A stretch of 64,000 nt of DNA, from NCBI RefSeq assembly GCF_000007305.1, contig NC_003413.1, positions 434,001 to 498,000 on the forward strand, written 5' to 3'. The notes under the pieces are model-generated. The model searched no databases. It worked only from the letters and a program-made list of their open reading frames with translations, and had not been told where the DNA came from. Position numbers and translations under genes: made by a program. Origin of the DNA: Pyrococcus furiosus DSM 3638 (GTDB lineage Archaea; Methanobacteriota_B; Thermococci; Thermococcales; Thermococcaceae). Numbering within the stretch: the stretch's first letter is position 1; every line of letters begins with the position of its first letter. Below, one piece after another: positions 33,898 through 44,141 of the stretch.

Positions 33898-35481
33898 TCA
33901 CCTCCTTCCAAGCGGTGACTTTCTCTTTGGCTTGGGGCGTTCCCTTTTTCTTTTCCTTGTCTTTTTCCGACTATAATAATATATTCCAGCACCTACGAGA
34001 ACCAGAAGCATTACAGAGATTAAAAGAATTATTGTTTTTTGGTTGTTTCCTGTTAAGGCTGGGGTAGTATATGTTTGGTTTTTAGTAGTGAAGGTAAAAG
34101 TAGATTGGGTTGTAGAAGTCTGAGAAGGCTTTGTTTCTTCCCGTCCACTAGTTTCAGATGGAGGTAATACTTCTCCCCACCCACTAATTTTCGTGCTCTT
34201 TCCAAATGAAGTTAAAGTTATCTCATACGAAAACTTCCCATACCCATTTATTGGAATTTTAACTGTTGTTTCTCCTGGGGGCAAGTATATCTCCTTAATC
34301 TCCTTTACTATTGTTCCATTCATCCATCTAATTGTGTACGTGAGCGTTGCAGGAATTTGGAAAGCATTTGGATTGTTGATGATGATTGTTGGAGGAAGTA
34401 CAGTTTGGTTGTTTTCAGTGAGTATAGTTAAAGTTGGATATCCAACTACAAGATACCAAGTGGAAGCGCTTCCCAGCTTTAATCCGTCGTATTCTAAATT
34501 TACATTGACTACATTCTCTCCCAGGTACTCAGTAGGCAGCTTAATCTTTACCAAATTAGACCCAGGGCGTGCTTTAATTGTTGTTTTATTCTTATATATA
34601 GCATTTCCATCTTCTGAATGTACTTGCACAGTTAAGTTGACGTGTATATCTCTTTCAGAAGAAATAAAGACATATGCATAGTTTTCTTCTCCTTGGAGAA
34701 CGTTGGTTTTCTCTATTGAGATAGTTGCAAGGGAAACCCCGAATTCCACTATATAATCCTTTCTAAACACATATTCTCCCCTTTCATAGGAGATTTTATA
34801 TGTCAGCTCATAATTTCCAGGAGGCACTGACTCTGGAACTTTTAATTCAAATTTCACTAAATTATCTCCTGGGAAAAGTGATAAATTTGCATACTTTTCA
34901 ATAACAATGTTCCCTCCCATGTCTTTCAAACAAGTTGAAGCTGTAGCATTTATCACTTCACTCGCAAGGTTCGCTACATGTGAATAAACTATGATGGTCT
35001 CCCCATTAAAGACGATATTCGAGTTGGGCCTTTCTTTTACATATGAAACAGCTTCATAAAAAATTAGGGGCTTATCTTTAACTTCCAAAGGGACATATGC
35101 CCTTATTAAATACATTTCATCATCATGAAAGCCCCACATGAATATGTAAAGAGTGTATTCTCCTGGAGCAACATTCTTGTCGGTAACAATCGTATATGTT
35201 ATAACTCTTTTTTCTTCAGGCTTCCATTCGTAAAACATCTTTGGTGAGAGGGAAATGCTGAATCCGCTAACTTCATTTTTGTTTTTGTCCAATATCTTTA
35301 CATCTTTAATTGTCACAGAAGTAAATGTAATTGTGAAAGGGTTTTTGAGTTCGAAATCTCCTGTAGTTTTGGCTCCAACAAGAGTAATAACTTTTCCCTC
35401 AGGCTCGAATTCAAGTAGTTGAGCGCTAACAATTGGCATAATCAATGTTATCAGGATCAGGGAAATAATCCATCTCCTCAT
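33898..35481 (-). CDS. Membrane-anchored extracellular protein with repeated beta domains
   Basis: 527 residues: signal peptide (RRWIISLILITLIMPIVSA), about 430 residues of Ig-like beta domains of the type seen in NEW1/CARDB-like repeats (for example VPPGNYELTYKISYERGEY and LPPGETTVKIPINGYGKFSY), a Ser/Thr-rich linker around residues 445-475, one transmembrane helix (TIILLISVMLLVLVGAGIYY), and a strongly basic tail of about 25 residues. The layout is that of a cell-envelope protein held in the membrane by its C-terminus. Function unknown. It leads a three-gene operon. Confidence 0.75.
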   Translation of the reverse strand: MRRWIISLILITLIMPIVSAQLLEFEPEGKVITLVGAKTTGDFELKNPFTITFTSVTIKDVKILDKNKNEVSGFSISLSPKMFYEWKPEEKRVITYTIVTDKNVAPGEYTLYIFMWGFHDDEMYLIRAYVPLEVKDKPLIFYEAVSYVKERPNSNIVFNGETIIVYSHVANLASEVINATASTCLKDMGGNIVIEKYANLSLFPGDNLVKFELKVPESVPPGNYELTYKISYERGEYVFRKDYIVEFGVSLATISIEKTNVLQGEENYAYVFISSERDIHVNLTVQVHSEDGNAIYKNKTTIKARPGSNLVKIKLPTEYLGENVVNVNLEYDGLKLGSASTWYLVVGYPTLTILTENNQTVLPPTIIINNPNAFQIPATLTYTIRWMNGTIVKEIKEIYLPPGETTVKIPINGYGKFSYEITLTSFGKSTKISGWGEVLPPSETSGREETKPSQTSTTQSTFTFTTKNQTYTTPALTGNNQKTIILLISVMLLVLVGAGIYYYSRKKTRKRKRERPKPKRKSPLGRR

Positions 35482-35586
35482 TATGGTCCCTCCTGTTATT
35501 ATAGGAAGATGAGGCTAAAATAATTTTCTTCTCTAAGATACAAAGTTTTTATTGTTGAGGTTTAATTAAGTTTAGGGGAGAGCATT

Positions 35587-36699
35587 ATGGATTATGATGT
35601 TTTGATAATTGGTGGAGGACCAGTGGGTAACTATCTCGCATCTCTTTTAGCTGGAAAGCTCAGTGTAGCAGTAGTGGAGAGGAAAGGAAGTTTTGGAGGG
35701 AAGGCGTGCACTGGAATCATTGGGGCTGACAATTACGAAGCTCTTGGTTTTCCAGAAAAGGCCGTTTTGAATACCTTTAATGGTGCGTACTTTATCTCCA
35801 AGAAAAAATATTTTCACATAAGCAGAAAGACTCCACAAGCTTATCTTGTGGATAGAAAAATTTTAGAAAGAGAATTAGCAAAAAAGGCCATGAAAAAAGG
35901 AGCAGAGTATTATTTGGCAACGAATTTCCTAAAGTTTAAGAATGGGAAGGCTGTTCTTCAGCATCTTGATGGTAGAATGGAAATAGGAGCAAAGATTTAT
36001 GTCGGGGCAGATGGAGTGAACAGTACGGTGGCAAAAGAAATAGGGGCAAAAACAGAGGGAGAAATCCTTAAAGGATGGGAAGTAGAGGTACTTGGTAATT
36101 TCAGGAGGAATTCAGTAGAAGTGTGGGTAAATAAGGACATAAACCCTGATTTCTTTTTCTGGGTTGCTCCCATAAATGAAGAAGTGGCTAGAGTTGGAAC
36201 TTTTGGATCCGTTGATTCTTTAGCTAAGTTTCTCCAAATGAGGAAGCTTAAAGGAGGGCAGATTTTGGAATTTAAAACTGGAGCAGTAATATTGGGAATG
36301 AGAAAACCTTGGGTTAAGGGAAATGTAGCTTTAGTTGGAGATGCTGCACTACAAATTAAACCCACTACTGCAGGAGGAATAGTTTTTGGGGCTCTCTGTG
36401 CAAGGGCTTTAGCTAAGGCTATCCTCAACAATAAATTGTCGAGTTATGAGAAAATGTGCTCTTGGGTTAAAGAGCAGATATCCTTTGGTCTTAGGATTAG
36501 AAAGGTATTCAAGTCATTAACACAAGACCACATAGAAGAGATATTCAACGTTCTAAGTTCAGAAGATGTGATAAGGCTTATTGAAGAGAGAGCTGATTTT
36601 GATGATCATGCAAAAACTGTAAAGGCTTTGCTCAAAAGCCCAAAAGTTTTAAGCAAGCTGATTAGAATTGCACCAATAATACTGAGAACATTAGTATGA
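35587..36699 (+). CDS. Geranylgeranyl-reductase family FAD-dependent oxidoreductase
   Basis: 370-residue flavoprotein. The N-terminal dinucleotide-binding motif is VLIIGGGPVGNYLASLLAG, the ribose-contacting Asp motif is YVGADGVNSTVAKEIG, and the third FAD motif is ALVGDAALQIKPTTAGGIVF. Relatives saturate the geranylgeranyl chains of archaeal lipids or act on other isoprenoids; the exact substrate is not certain because this protein is on the short side. It starts at ATG with GGGGAGAG upstream and is followed after 10 bases by an ASCH gene. Confidence 0.83.
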   Translation: MDYDVLIIGGGPVGNYLASLLAGKLSVAVVERKGSFGGKACTGIIGADNYEALGFPEKAVLNTFNGAYFISKKKYFHISRKTPQAYLVDRKILERELAKKAMKKGAEYYLATNFLKFKNGKAVLQHLDGRMEIGAKIYVGADGVNSTVAKEIGAKTEGEILKGWEVEVLGNFRRNSVEVWVNKDINPDFFFWVAPINEEVARVGTFGSVDSLAKFLQMRKLKGGQILEFKTGAVILGMRKPWVKGNVALVGDAALQIKPTTAGGIVFGALCARALAKAILNNKLSSYEKMCSWVKEQISFGLRIRKVFKSLTQDHIEEIFNVLSSEDVIRLIEERADFDDHAKTVKALLKSPKVLSKLIRIAPIILRTLV

Positions 36700-36709
36700 G
36701 GGATGAGAA

Positions 36710-37042
36710 ATGGAATGGGAGATGGGGTTACAGGAAGAGTTCTTAGAGCTAATAAAGCTTAGAAAAAAGAAGATTGAGGGTAGGCTTTATGATGAAAAAA
36801 GGAGACAAATAAAGCCTGGCGATGTAATATCCTTTGAAGGTGGAAAGTTAAAGGTTAGGGTCAAAGCTATTAGAGTATACAATTCATTTAGGGAAATGCT
36901 GGAGAAAGAAGGATTAGAGAATGTTCTCCCAGGAGTGAAAAGTATCGAAGAGGGAATTCAGGTTTATAGAAGATTTTATGATGAGGAAAAAGAGAAGAAA
37001 TATGGGGTAGTGGCGATAGAGATTGAACCTTTGGAGTATTAG
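36710..37042 (+). CDS. ASCH-domain protein, short form
   Basis: 110-residue single-domain protein. The ASCH pattern is visible: an N-terminal helix LQEEFLELIKLRKKKIEGRL, then KRRQIKPGDVISFEG (the conserved G-D-x-I strand), and the C-terminal KKYGVVAIEIEPLEY. The fold has a pocket suited to RNA or nucleotide binding, but the biological role is unknown. It starts at ATG after GAGGGATGAG. Two further ASCH proteins are encoded at 50979-51889, one of which has the same KYGV/RYGV ending. Its stop region overlaps the convergent carboxypeptidase gene by 4 bases. Confidence 0.82.
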   Translation: MEWEMGLQEEFLELIKLRKKKIEGRLYDEKRRQIKPGDVISFEGGKLKVRVKAIRVYNSFREMLEKEGLENVLPGVKSIEEGIQVYRRFYDEEKEKKYGVVAIEIEPLEY

Positions 37043-38538
37043 AGATACTTCTCCTTCACCCACCTCACAAAGTATTCAGCATCCATATCCTCTCCAATTG
37101 CTTTCTTTAAGAGTTCCTTTGGAGGATAAATGCTTCCCCAACGGTGTATCTTTTCTCTGAGCCATGCCTTTATTGGGTCAAACTCAGCCTTGGCAACCTT
37201 TTCTTCAAAGTCTGGTATGTCCTTCTTTATGTGGTAGTATAGTTGAGCTGATAAGAGTGTCCCTATCGTGTACGTGGGGAAGTATCCTATGCTTCCATGT
37301 GCCCAGTGAATGTCTTGTAAGATACCTTCTGAGTACTTCCTGGGTCTTATCCCAAGAAGTCTCTCCATTTCATCATTCCACATCTCTGGAAGATCCTTTG
37401 CCTTTATCTCTTCACTCACCATTAGTCTCTCTAGCTTAAAGCGGAGCAATATGTGGAAGTTGTATGTCACTACGTCGGCCTCAGTTCTTATGAAATCGGG
37501 CCTGACTATGTTGAAGTATAGGTAGACATCTTCAGGTGTGTAGTTCGACATGAAGGGTAAGTTCTCTTTTAAAACTGGGTATATGAGCTCAACGAATTCT
37601 TTAGAACGTCCAATTATGTTTTCCCAGAATCTGCTTTGGCTCTCGTGAATTCCTAGGCTTACTCCTCCTGCAATGGGGGTAAACATAAATCTCTCATCCT
37701 GCTGTAGTTCGTAAAGTGCATGCCCAAATTCGTGAACCGTGCTTAAGATAGTTCTTCTGAAGTCATATCCCTCATAACGTGTAGTTATCCTAACGTCCCT
37801 TATTCCAAACTCAGTTGTAAAGGGATGGGCTGAAACGTCGAGTCTTGCTCTTGTTCCCAGGGGAAAGCCGAATTTTTGCAATATCCAAAGGTTAACTCTT
37901 TCCATCCATTCCCTTTCATATTTTTCTTTTTCTAATGGGTGCTCCCTGGGAACTTTTCCTTCTTCAAGTATTTTATCGAGGAGTGGTTTCAGTTTCTTTT
38001 CCAGGACTTCAAACATCTTTTCTACATCTCTTGTTCTAAGTCCTTCCTCATATAGGTCTAGGAGAGCGTCATAGGGCTCTTCTTCATATCCTAGGTATTC
38101 GGCTGCTCTTTTTGCCAGGGAAATTATCTTGTCCAGCCATGGTTCAAATTTTGAAAAATCATCCTTTGCTTTAGCTTCCTCCCAAGCTTTAGTGGCGAGA
38201 GAAGTTGTTTCGCTAACTTCTCTAATGAATTCTGGAGGGAATGCTCTCGCTATCCTTATACTCCTATCTAGAACCCTAACTATTCCCCTCTCATATTCAT
38301 TGAGGTTCTCTAGTCCTTTGGCTTTCTCTACGAGATTTACGAATTCTGGGTGTAACAGCAATTCATGAGAAAGAACAGAGAGTTCGCCCTGGGCTACGGA
38401 CCTTTCTAGAATTCCCTCTTTGGGCATGTTGACTTCTAAATCCCAGCCAAGAACGCTCTGAGCATGTCCAATTGCCCATATTCTTCTATATTTTGCCAAA
38501 ATCTGCTTTATCGTTTCGTTTTGGAATACCTCTTCCAT
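37039..38538 (-). CDS. Carboxypeptidase Taq family metallopeptidase (M32)
   Basis: 499-residue zinc carboxypeptidase removing C-terminal residues from peptides in the cytoplasm; the enzyme from P. furiosus is well known. The zinc site is HEFGH (residues 269-273) with the third ligand E299 in GIHESQSRFWEN. Family segments HPFTTEFGIRDVRITTRY and IRTEADVVTYNFHILLRF are present. It starts at ATG, with a GGTGGTAAT ribosome binding site. The peptidase fits this organism's growth on peptides. It stands alone. Confidence 0.94.
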   Translation of the reverse strand: MEEVFQNETIKQILAKYRRIWAIGHAQSVLGWDLEVNMPKEGILERSVAQGELSVLSHELLLHPEFVNLVEKAKGLENLNEYERGIVRVLDRSIRIARAFPPEFIREVSETTSLATKAWEEAKAKDDFSKFEPWLDKIISLAKRAAEYLGYEEEPYDALLDLYEEGLRTRDVEKMFEVLEKKLKPLLDKILEEGKVPREHPLEKEKYEREWMERVNLWILQKFGFPLGTRARLDVSAHPFTTEFGIRDVRITTRYEGYDFRRTILSTVHEFGHALYELQQDERFMFTPIAGGVSLGIHESQSRFWENIIGRSKEFVELIYPVLKENLPFMSNYTPEDVYLYFNIVRPDFIRTEADVVTYNFHILLRFKLERLMVSEEIKAKDLPEMWNDEMERLLGIRPRKYSEGILQDIHWAHGSIGYFPTYTIGTLLSAQLYYHIKKDIPDFEEKVAKAEFDPIKAWLREKIHRWGSIYPPKELLKKAIGEDMDAEYFVRWVKEKYL

Positions 38539-38642
38539 ATTACCACCACTTTCAAGTGATTATTTTGTATGTTAAAACTGTTTCCATCAAAATTTACACG
38601 AAAAAATAAATATAACAACGTTATTGCTTTTGGTAGTAAAAA

Positions 38643-39209
38643 TTAAACTAGATTGTAAAGCATGAATGCAACTCCTATCGAAATTCCCCAGTACCCAGGA
38701 TTCCACAAGAGAACCTTAAAGCCGTCAAGGGATGGGAATGGAAGTAAGTTGAAGAATGCTAGCCATGAATTTACTCCTGCAGTGTAGGTAAAGATTAACT
38801 TTAATACCCCTCCTGTAAAATTGGAGAGGATAACTGAAACAATGGCCACTATAATGTTTGAGAGTGGCCCCGATAATGCTATTATGCCCTCACTTTTCTT
38901 ATCTCTCCAAAATTGATATGGAGCGTAAATATGGACTGCACCAAGGGCAGCAAAAACCCATGTACTGCCAGTGAGAAGCTTCGAGAATAGGCCTAGGAGT
39001 AGTGCTATTATTATACCAGTATCCCATCTCTTGTACAAGGCATAGTATCCATAATACCTTGCCACTTGTCTATGAGCAAGTTCATGAAAAATAAACGCTG
39101 TGAGAAGTGCTGGGACAACGAAAGGCATAATTCTAATATTAAAGTCCGAAAAAAGGAGTAAGAGAACTATAAATGATATCAGTAGGTCTTCAATTTCCTG
39201 TCTTTTCAT
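38643..39209 (-). CDS. Site-2-protease-like M50 membrane metalloprotease
   Basis: About 188 residues from ATG 39209, which follows GAGGTG at normal spacing; the frame extends to 39272 but that part lies inside nadM. It has four to six hydrophobic helices. The zinc motif HELAH is at residues 42-46 of TAFIFHELAHRQVARYYG, and the second motif resembles NLLPFPSLDG (the NPxxxDG equivalent, giving the Asp ligand). No PDZ or CBS domain is attached, so it is a minimal S2P. It follows nadM by 10 bases in a three-gene operon. The substrate is unknown. Confidence 0.82.
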   Translation of the reverse strand: MKRQEIEDLLISFIVLLLLFSDFNIRIMPFVVPALLTAFIFHELAHRQVARYYGYYALYKRWDTGIIIALLLGLFSKLLTGSTWVFAALGAVHIYAPYQFWRDKKSEGIIALSGPLSNIIVAIVSVILSNFTGGVLKLIFTYTAGVNSWLAFFNLLPFPSLDGFKVLLWNPGYWGISIGVAFMLYNLV

Positions 39210-39219
39210 GGATAACACC

Positions 39220-39786
39220 TCAATACTCTGGAATCCTAATTGGGGCCTGAAGTTCTTTTTCACTACTTTCAAGGTTCGTTGCTAGCATTCTTATTCTTTC
39301 TACCCCCCTGATCTCCTTTATGTATTCTGCCACGCTCTTCGGTACTAGATCTTCCCAGGGTTCTCCCTCTATCATTCTTCTTCTAATTTCTGTTGCAGAG
39401 AGTATATCCTTTTTGAACATTGGCTGAACTACAACTTTATATCCTCTTTCTCTAAAGAGCTGGGCAACTAATGAGTTCCCAGTAAAAACAACCTCAAACT
39501 TAGGAACCATGCTCTCAACGTATGGAACCCAAATTGCATTGAAGTTTATGTCGGGTAGGGGTATGAGGTAGTATCGCTTTTTCTTGCTTAACCCAGATTC
39601 ATCCAACGCCCTAATTAGCATTTCCATTCTTTCACCAGTTGTAAACGGATTTTTGAGTGTGTGACTTGCTTGTGCACTTCCAATTCCAATGATAACTTCA
39701 TCAACTTGATCAAAGACAAATTCTAACGCTTTTATATGGCCTTTGTGAACCGGTTGAAATCTTCCAACAAAAAGTCCTCTTTTCAT
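39220..39786 (-). CDS. nadM: Nicotinamide-nucleotide adenylyltransferase NadM
   Basis: 188-residue archaeal-type NMN adenylyltransferase, making NAD from NMN and ATP. The nucleotidyltransferase signature GRFQPVHKGH is at residues 8-17 and the second motif LSATEIRRRMIEGEPW near residue 130. It starts at ATG, with AGGAGGTAG just upstream; that site contains the stop codon of the preceding gene, showing tight coupling. The C-terminal tail ends in APIRIPEY. Cytoplasmic, core metabolism. Confidence 0.95.
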   Translation of the reverse strand: MKRGLFVGRFQPVHKGHIKALEFVFDQVDEVIIGIGSAQASHTLKNPFTTGERMEMLIRALDESGLSKKKRYYLIPLPDINFNAIWVPYVESMVPKFEVVFTGNSLVAQLFRERGYKVVVQPMFKKDILSATEIRRRMIEGEPWEDLVPKSVAEYIKEIRGVERIRMLATNLESSEKELQAPIRIPEY

Positions 39787-39791
39787 AGTTT

Positions 39792-40565
<774 letters not shown>

Positions 40566-40637
40566 TTATTTTCCCTCCTCTAGATTATTCTTCCAGAAAG
40601 TTTATTAAATATATCACCTACATCATATAGGTGAGTT

Positions 40638-42242
40638 ATGAGACATTTAAAAATACTTGTGGTAATGATGGTATTACTTGGATTAGGTTGTCTTATAAAG
40701 TCTCCTGCCCAGGTTAGGTTTAGCTTAGATAAGACTGTTGTTACACCTGGAGAATATTTCTATATTGTAGTGGAAGTAAATAATACGGGAAAATTTGCAA
40801 TCGTGGATGTAAACCTTAATATTGAAGGAGAAGGATTTTTGGTAGTTCAAAGGCCAAGTTTGACAAGCCCAATAAAAGTTGGAGAAGCTACAAAACTTAT
40901 ATGGGTCGTTAAAGCTCCACCAGTTCCTGGGGTATATCCGGTAAAAATTTATGTGGACATAAAAGACGAGTTGAACAGAGTCTGGAAAGGATTTATTTAT
41001 GAAACAACGATAAAGGTTGAAAGCTCTAGTAATTCAGAACAAAAAGTTAAAGTTGAAGCAATACTCCCAGAAGAGATATATGGGGGTTCAGAATTCAACA
41101 TCTCTCTTATAATAAAGAACAATAATCCTGTCCCAATAACGATTTCAAAGATTGATATAATTGCAGGAAAAATAAAAGTTGTCAACACAAGTTTTCAAAA
41201 AGATATTGTAGTGATGCCTGCTTCTTCTGTTAAAGTCGTTTATACATTTCAAGTTCCACATCAAACGTTTCAAGATACTATATTTTTCCTTGTTGAATAT
41301 AAATCCCCTGAGACGGGAATTGCGAAGGTAGTTAAGAACATAAGTATAAGAGCAACTTTAAAACCATGGCTTTTAAACGAAACTATACTAAGGGATTTAT
41401 ACAAAGAGGTTTCACAATGGATTTTCTACGATAAGATTGTTGATGGATATTGGGAGTGGATATATAACTCAGATTCCACAATAAACAGAACATACTTCCG
41501 AGAGAAGATCTTAAAAACTTTAGAAACATCGGATTCTGACTTAGAAGCTGGCAATGCAATATTCAACTATCTTATAACCCATCACATATTTAGTGAGAGA
41601 ATAGTAAGAACTTTAAATCCTCAGGAGATTGATAAAACTCCTTCTATATCGCCCATAGAAGGAAACATCCTAGCTGTGGCATACTTTAGGTCTGCTAACC
41701 TTCCAGCTAGAATTATAGCCTTATATAACAATATTGAGTGCACAGAAAGCCCAATAACTGAAGTTTATCTAGAAGGAAAATGGTTTGTTATAGACCTTGG
41801 CCATACATATTTTGCACCAAGAGACGAATATATTGCAAGTAGGTGGTTCCCGAGAATCTACCAGTTAATAACTCAGAAAAACTATAGAATTGTTGCATTG
41901 AAGCCAGCTCCTATCTTAGAGCATTCTCATGAAGATATAACGGAGGAATACGTCGCTGGTATTGAAGATGTTATAGAGGAACAACTCCAGGAAAGATTAG
42001 ACAGGGAGACCTACTCAAAGGTAATCAGAATTGTGGACAGTTTAGAAACAAAAGAGGAAAGGATATTTGCCTTGTTTCTATTTTCCTCAGCCGAACCTCA
42101 GGAAATTAAAACTCTTCTTTCGAAGGCAAGTTTGGAGAATATTGCGAAGACAATTAAAGCACTATACCAGTTTTATTATGACATAGAATGGGAGGAAGAT
42201 TTTAGAGTATATTGGGTAAAGCTAATGCAGATTTACAGCTAG
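40638..42242 (+). CDS. Lipoprotein with extracellular beta domains and a transglutaminase-like region
   Basis: 534 residues. The N-terminus has a lipobox-like LGLGC (Cys at residue 18), so it may be lipid-anchored outside the cell. Residues 25-250 form two Ig-like domains (VVTPGEYFYIVVEVNNTGKF and LPEEIYGGSEFNISLIIKNN). The C-terminal half has a transglutaminase-like core: GNILAVAYFRSANLPARIIA then ITEVYLEGKWFVIDLGHTYF. The expected catalytic Cys before the helix appears replaced (GNILAVA), so activity is doubtful. It precedes trm56 by 15 bases. Confidence 0.68.
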   Translation: MRHLKILVVMMVLLGLGCLIKSPAQVRFSLDKTVVTPGEYFYIVVEVNNTGKFAIVDVNLNIEGEGFLVVQRPSLTSPIKVGEATKLIWVVKAPPVPGVYPVKIYVDIKDELNRVWKGFIYETTIKVESSSNSEQKVKVEAILPEEIYGGSEFNISLIIKNNNPVPITISKIDIIAGKIKVVNTSFQKDIVVMPASSVKVVYTFQVPHQTFQDTIFFLVEYKSPETGIAKVVKNISIRATLKPWLLNETILRDLYKEVSQWIFYDKIVDGYWEWIYNSDSTINRTYFREKILKTLETSDSDLEAGNAIFNYLITHHIFSERIVRTLNPQEIDKTPSISPIEGNILAVAYFRSANLPARIIALYNNIECTESPITEVYLEGKWFVIDLGHTYFAPRDEYIASRWFPRIYQLITQKNYRIVALKPAPILEHSHEDITEEYVAGIEDVIEEQLQERLDRETYSKVIRIVDSLETKEERIFALFLFSSAEPQEIKTLLSKASLENIAKTIKALYQFYYDIEWEEDFRVYWVKLMQIYS

Positions 42243-43349
<1,107 letters not shown>

Positions 43350-43350
<1 letters not shown>

Positions 43351-43406
43351 GGATGATGAGATTTGCTACCTCTGAAAATAATGATGAACCCTGCCGTTAC
43401 TGACCG
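43350..43406 (+). ncRNA. C/D box sRNA, likely 23S rRNA methylation guide
   Basis: All four boxes are present in order: C box ATGATGA (43353-43359), D' box CTGA (43372-43375), C' box TGATGA (43382-43387), D box CTGA (43400-43403), with 12-base guides between. The D' guide GATTTGCTACCT has GCTACCT complementary to AGGUAGC, and the D guide ACCCTGCCGTTA is complementary to UAACGGC-G-GGG allowing one G-U. Both words occur close together in the conserved helix 69-71 region of large-subunit rRNA (E. coli about 1915-1945). The span is about 57 bases, and the end overlaps the 3' end of the convergent HAD gene. Confidence 0.85.
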
Positions 43407-44101
43407 TTTAACTCCTCAACTATCTGAATAACTTCCCTAAGGTCGCTTATTACAAATTCACACTCTTTCCATAACTCTTTCTTTTCTCCCTTTCTGTCTA
43501 CCAATATTGAGAGCATGTCAAGCTGTCTTGCCCCACCGCAGTCTTTTATTGGATTATCTCCTACATACACAGCTTCACTTCCTTTAACGCCAGCCTTTTT
43601 CAGTGCAACTTCAAATATTCTGGGATGTGGCTTAAAGAATCCTGCCTCTTCACTTGTGGTAATTGAATCAAAGAGCTCGGCTATTCCTAGGGCTTCAAGG
43701 TGTGCCCTTAGATATGCTGTATCTGAATCAGTGATTAAACCAACGTGATATTCTCGTTTCTTAAGCTCGTTCAACACTTCTACAACCTCAGGATACAATT
43801 TCCCATACCTTTGGTGAGCTTTCAGGTGGATTTCCCAGAAGTTTTCGGGGTAATCAAAGCCATATTTTTCTGCCAACTTTTTCATAATCTCCTCTTCTAT
43901 TATCCTAATAGGCTTGAAGGGTTTTCCTGCATATTGTGAGAATGCCTCCCTTGTTAGAGCGTCATACTCACGTAACAATTCCTCGGGGGATATTTTCTTG
44001 TTTTCTCCGAGAACTTCCTCCATTATCTTTAGATGCGTCTCATATTCTCCTTCTTGACTTAACAGAGTGCCAATGAAATCAAAAAAGACTGCCTTAATCA
44101 T
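43397..44101 (-). CDS. HAD-superfamily hydrolase with altered motif I
   Basis: 234-residue HAD protein of subfamily IA: helical cap between motifs I and II, motif II LITDSDTAYLRAHL, motif III with Lys in EAGFFKPHPRIF, motif IV YVGDNPIKDCGGARQL. Motif I reads VFFDFIGTLL, so the nucleophile Asp is present but the +2 general acid/base Asp is replaced by Ile. This should weaken ordinary phosphatase activity or change the reaction. It starts at ATG after GGTGAT. Its 3' end overlaps the C/D box sRNA on the other strand. Confidence 0.82.
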   Translation of the reverse strand: MIKAVFFDFIGTLLSQEGEYETHLKIMEEVLGENKKISPEELLREYDALTREAFSQYAGKPFKPIRIIEEEIMKKLAEKYGFDYPENFWEIHLKAHQRYGKLYPEVVEVLNELKKREYHVGLITDSDTAYLRAHLEALGIAELFDSITTSEEAGFFKPHPRIFEVALKKAGVKGSEAVYVGDNPIKDCGGARQLDMLSILVDRKGEKKELWKECEFVISDLREVIQIVEELNGQ

Positions 44102-44141
44102 GCTATCACCATTATAAAAAGGATTAAGGGGTATAAAAAGA

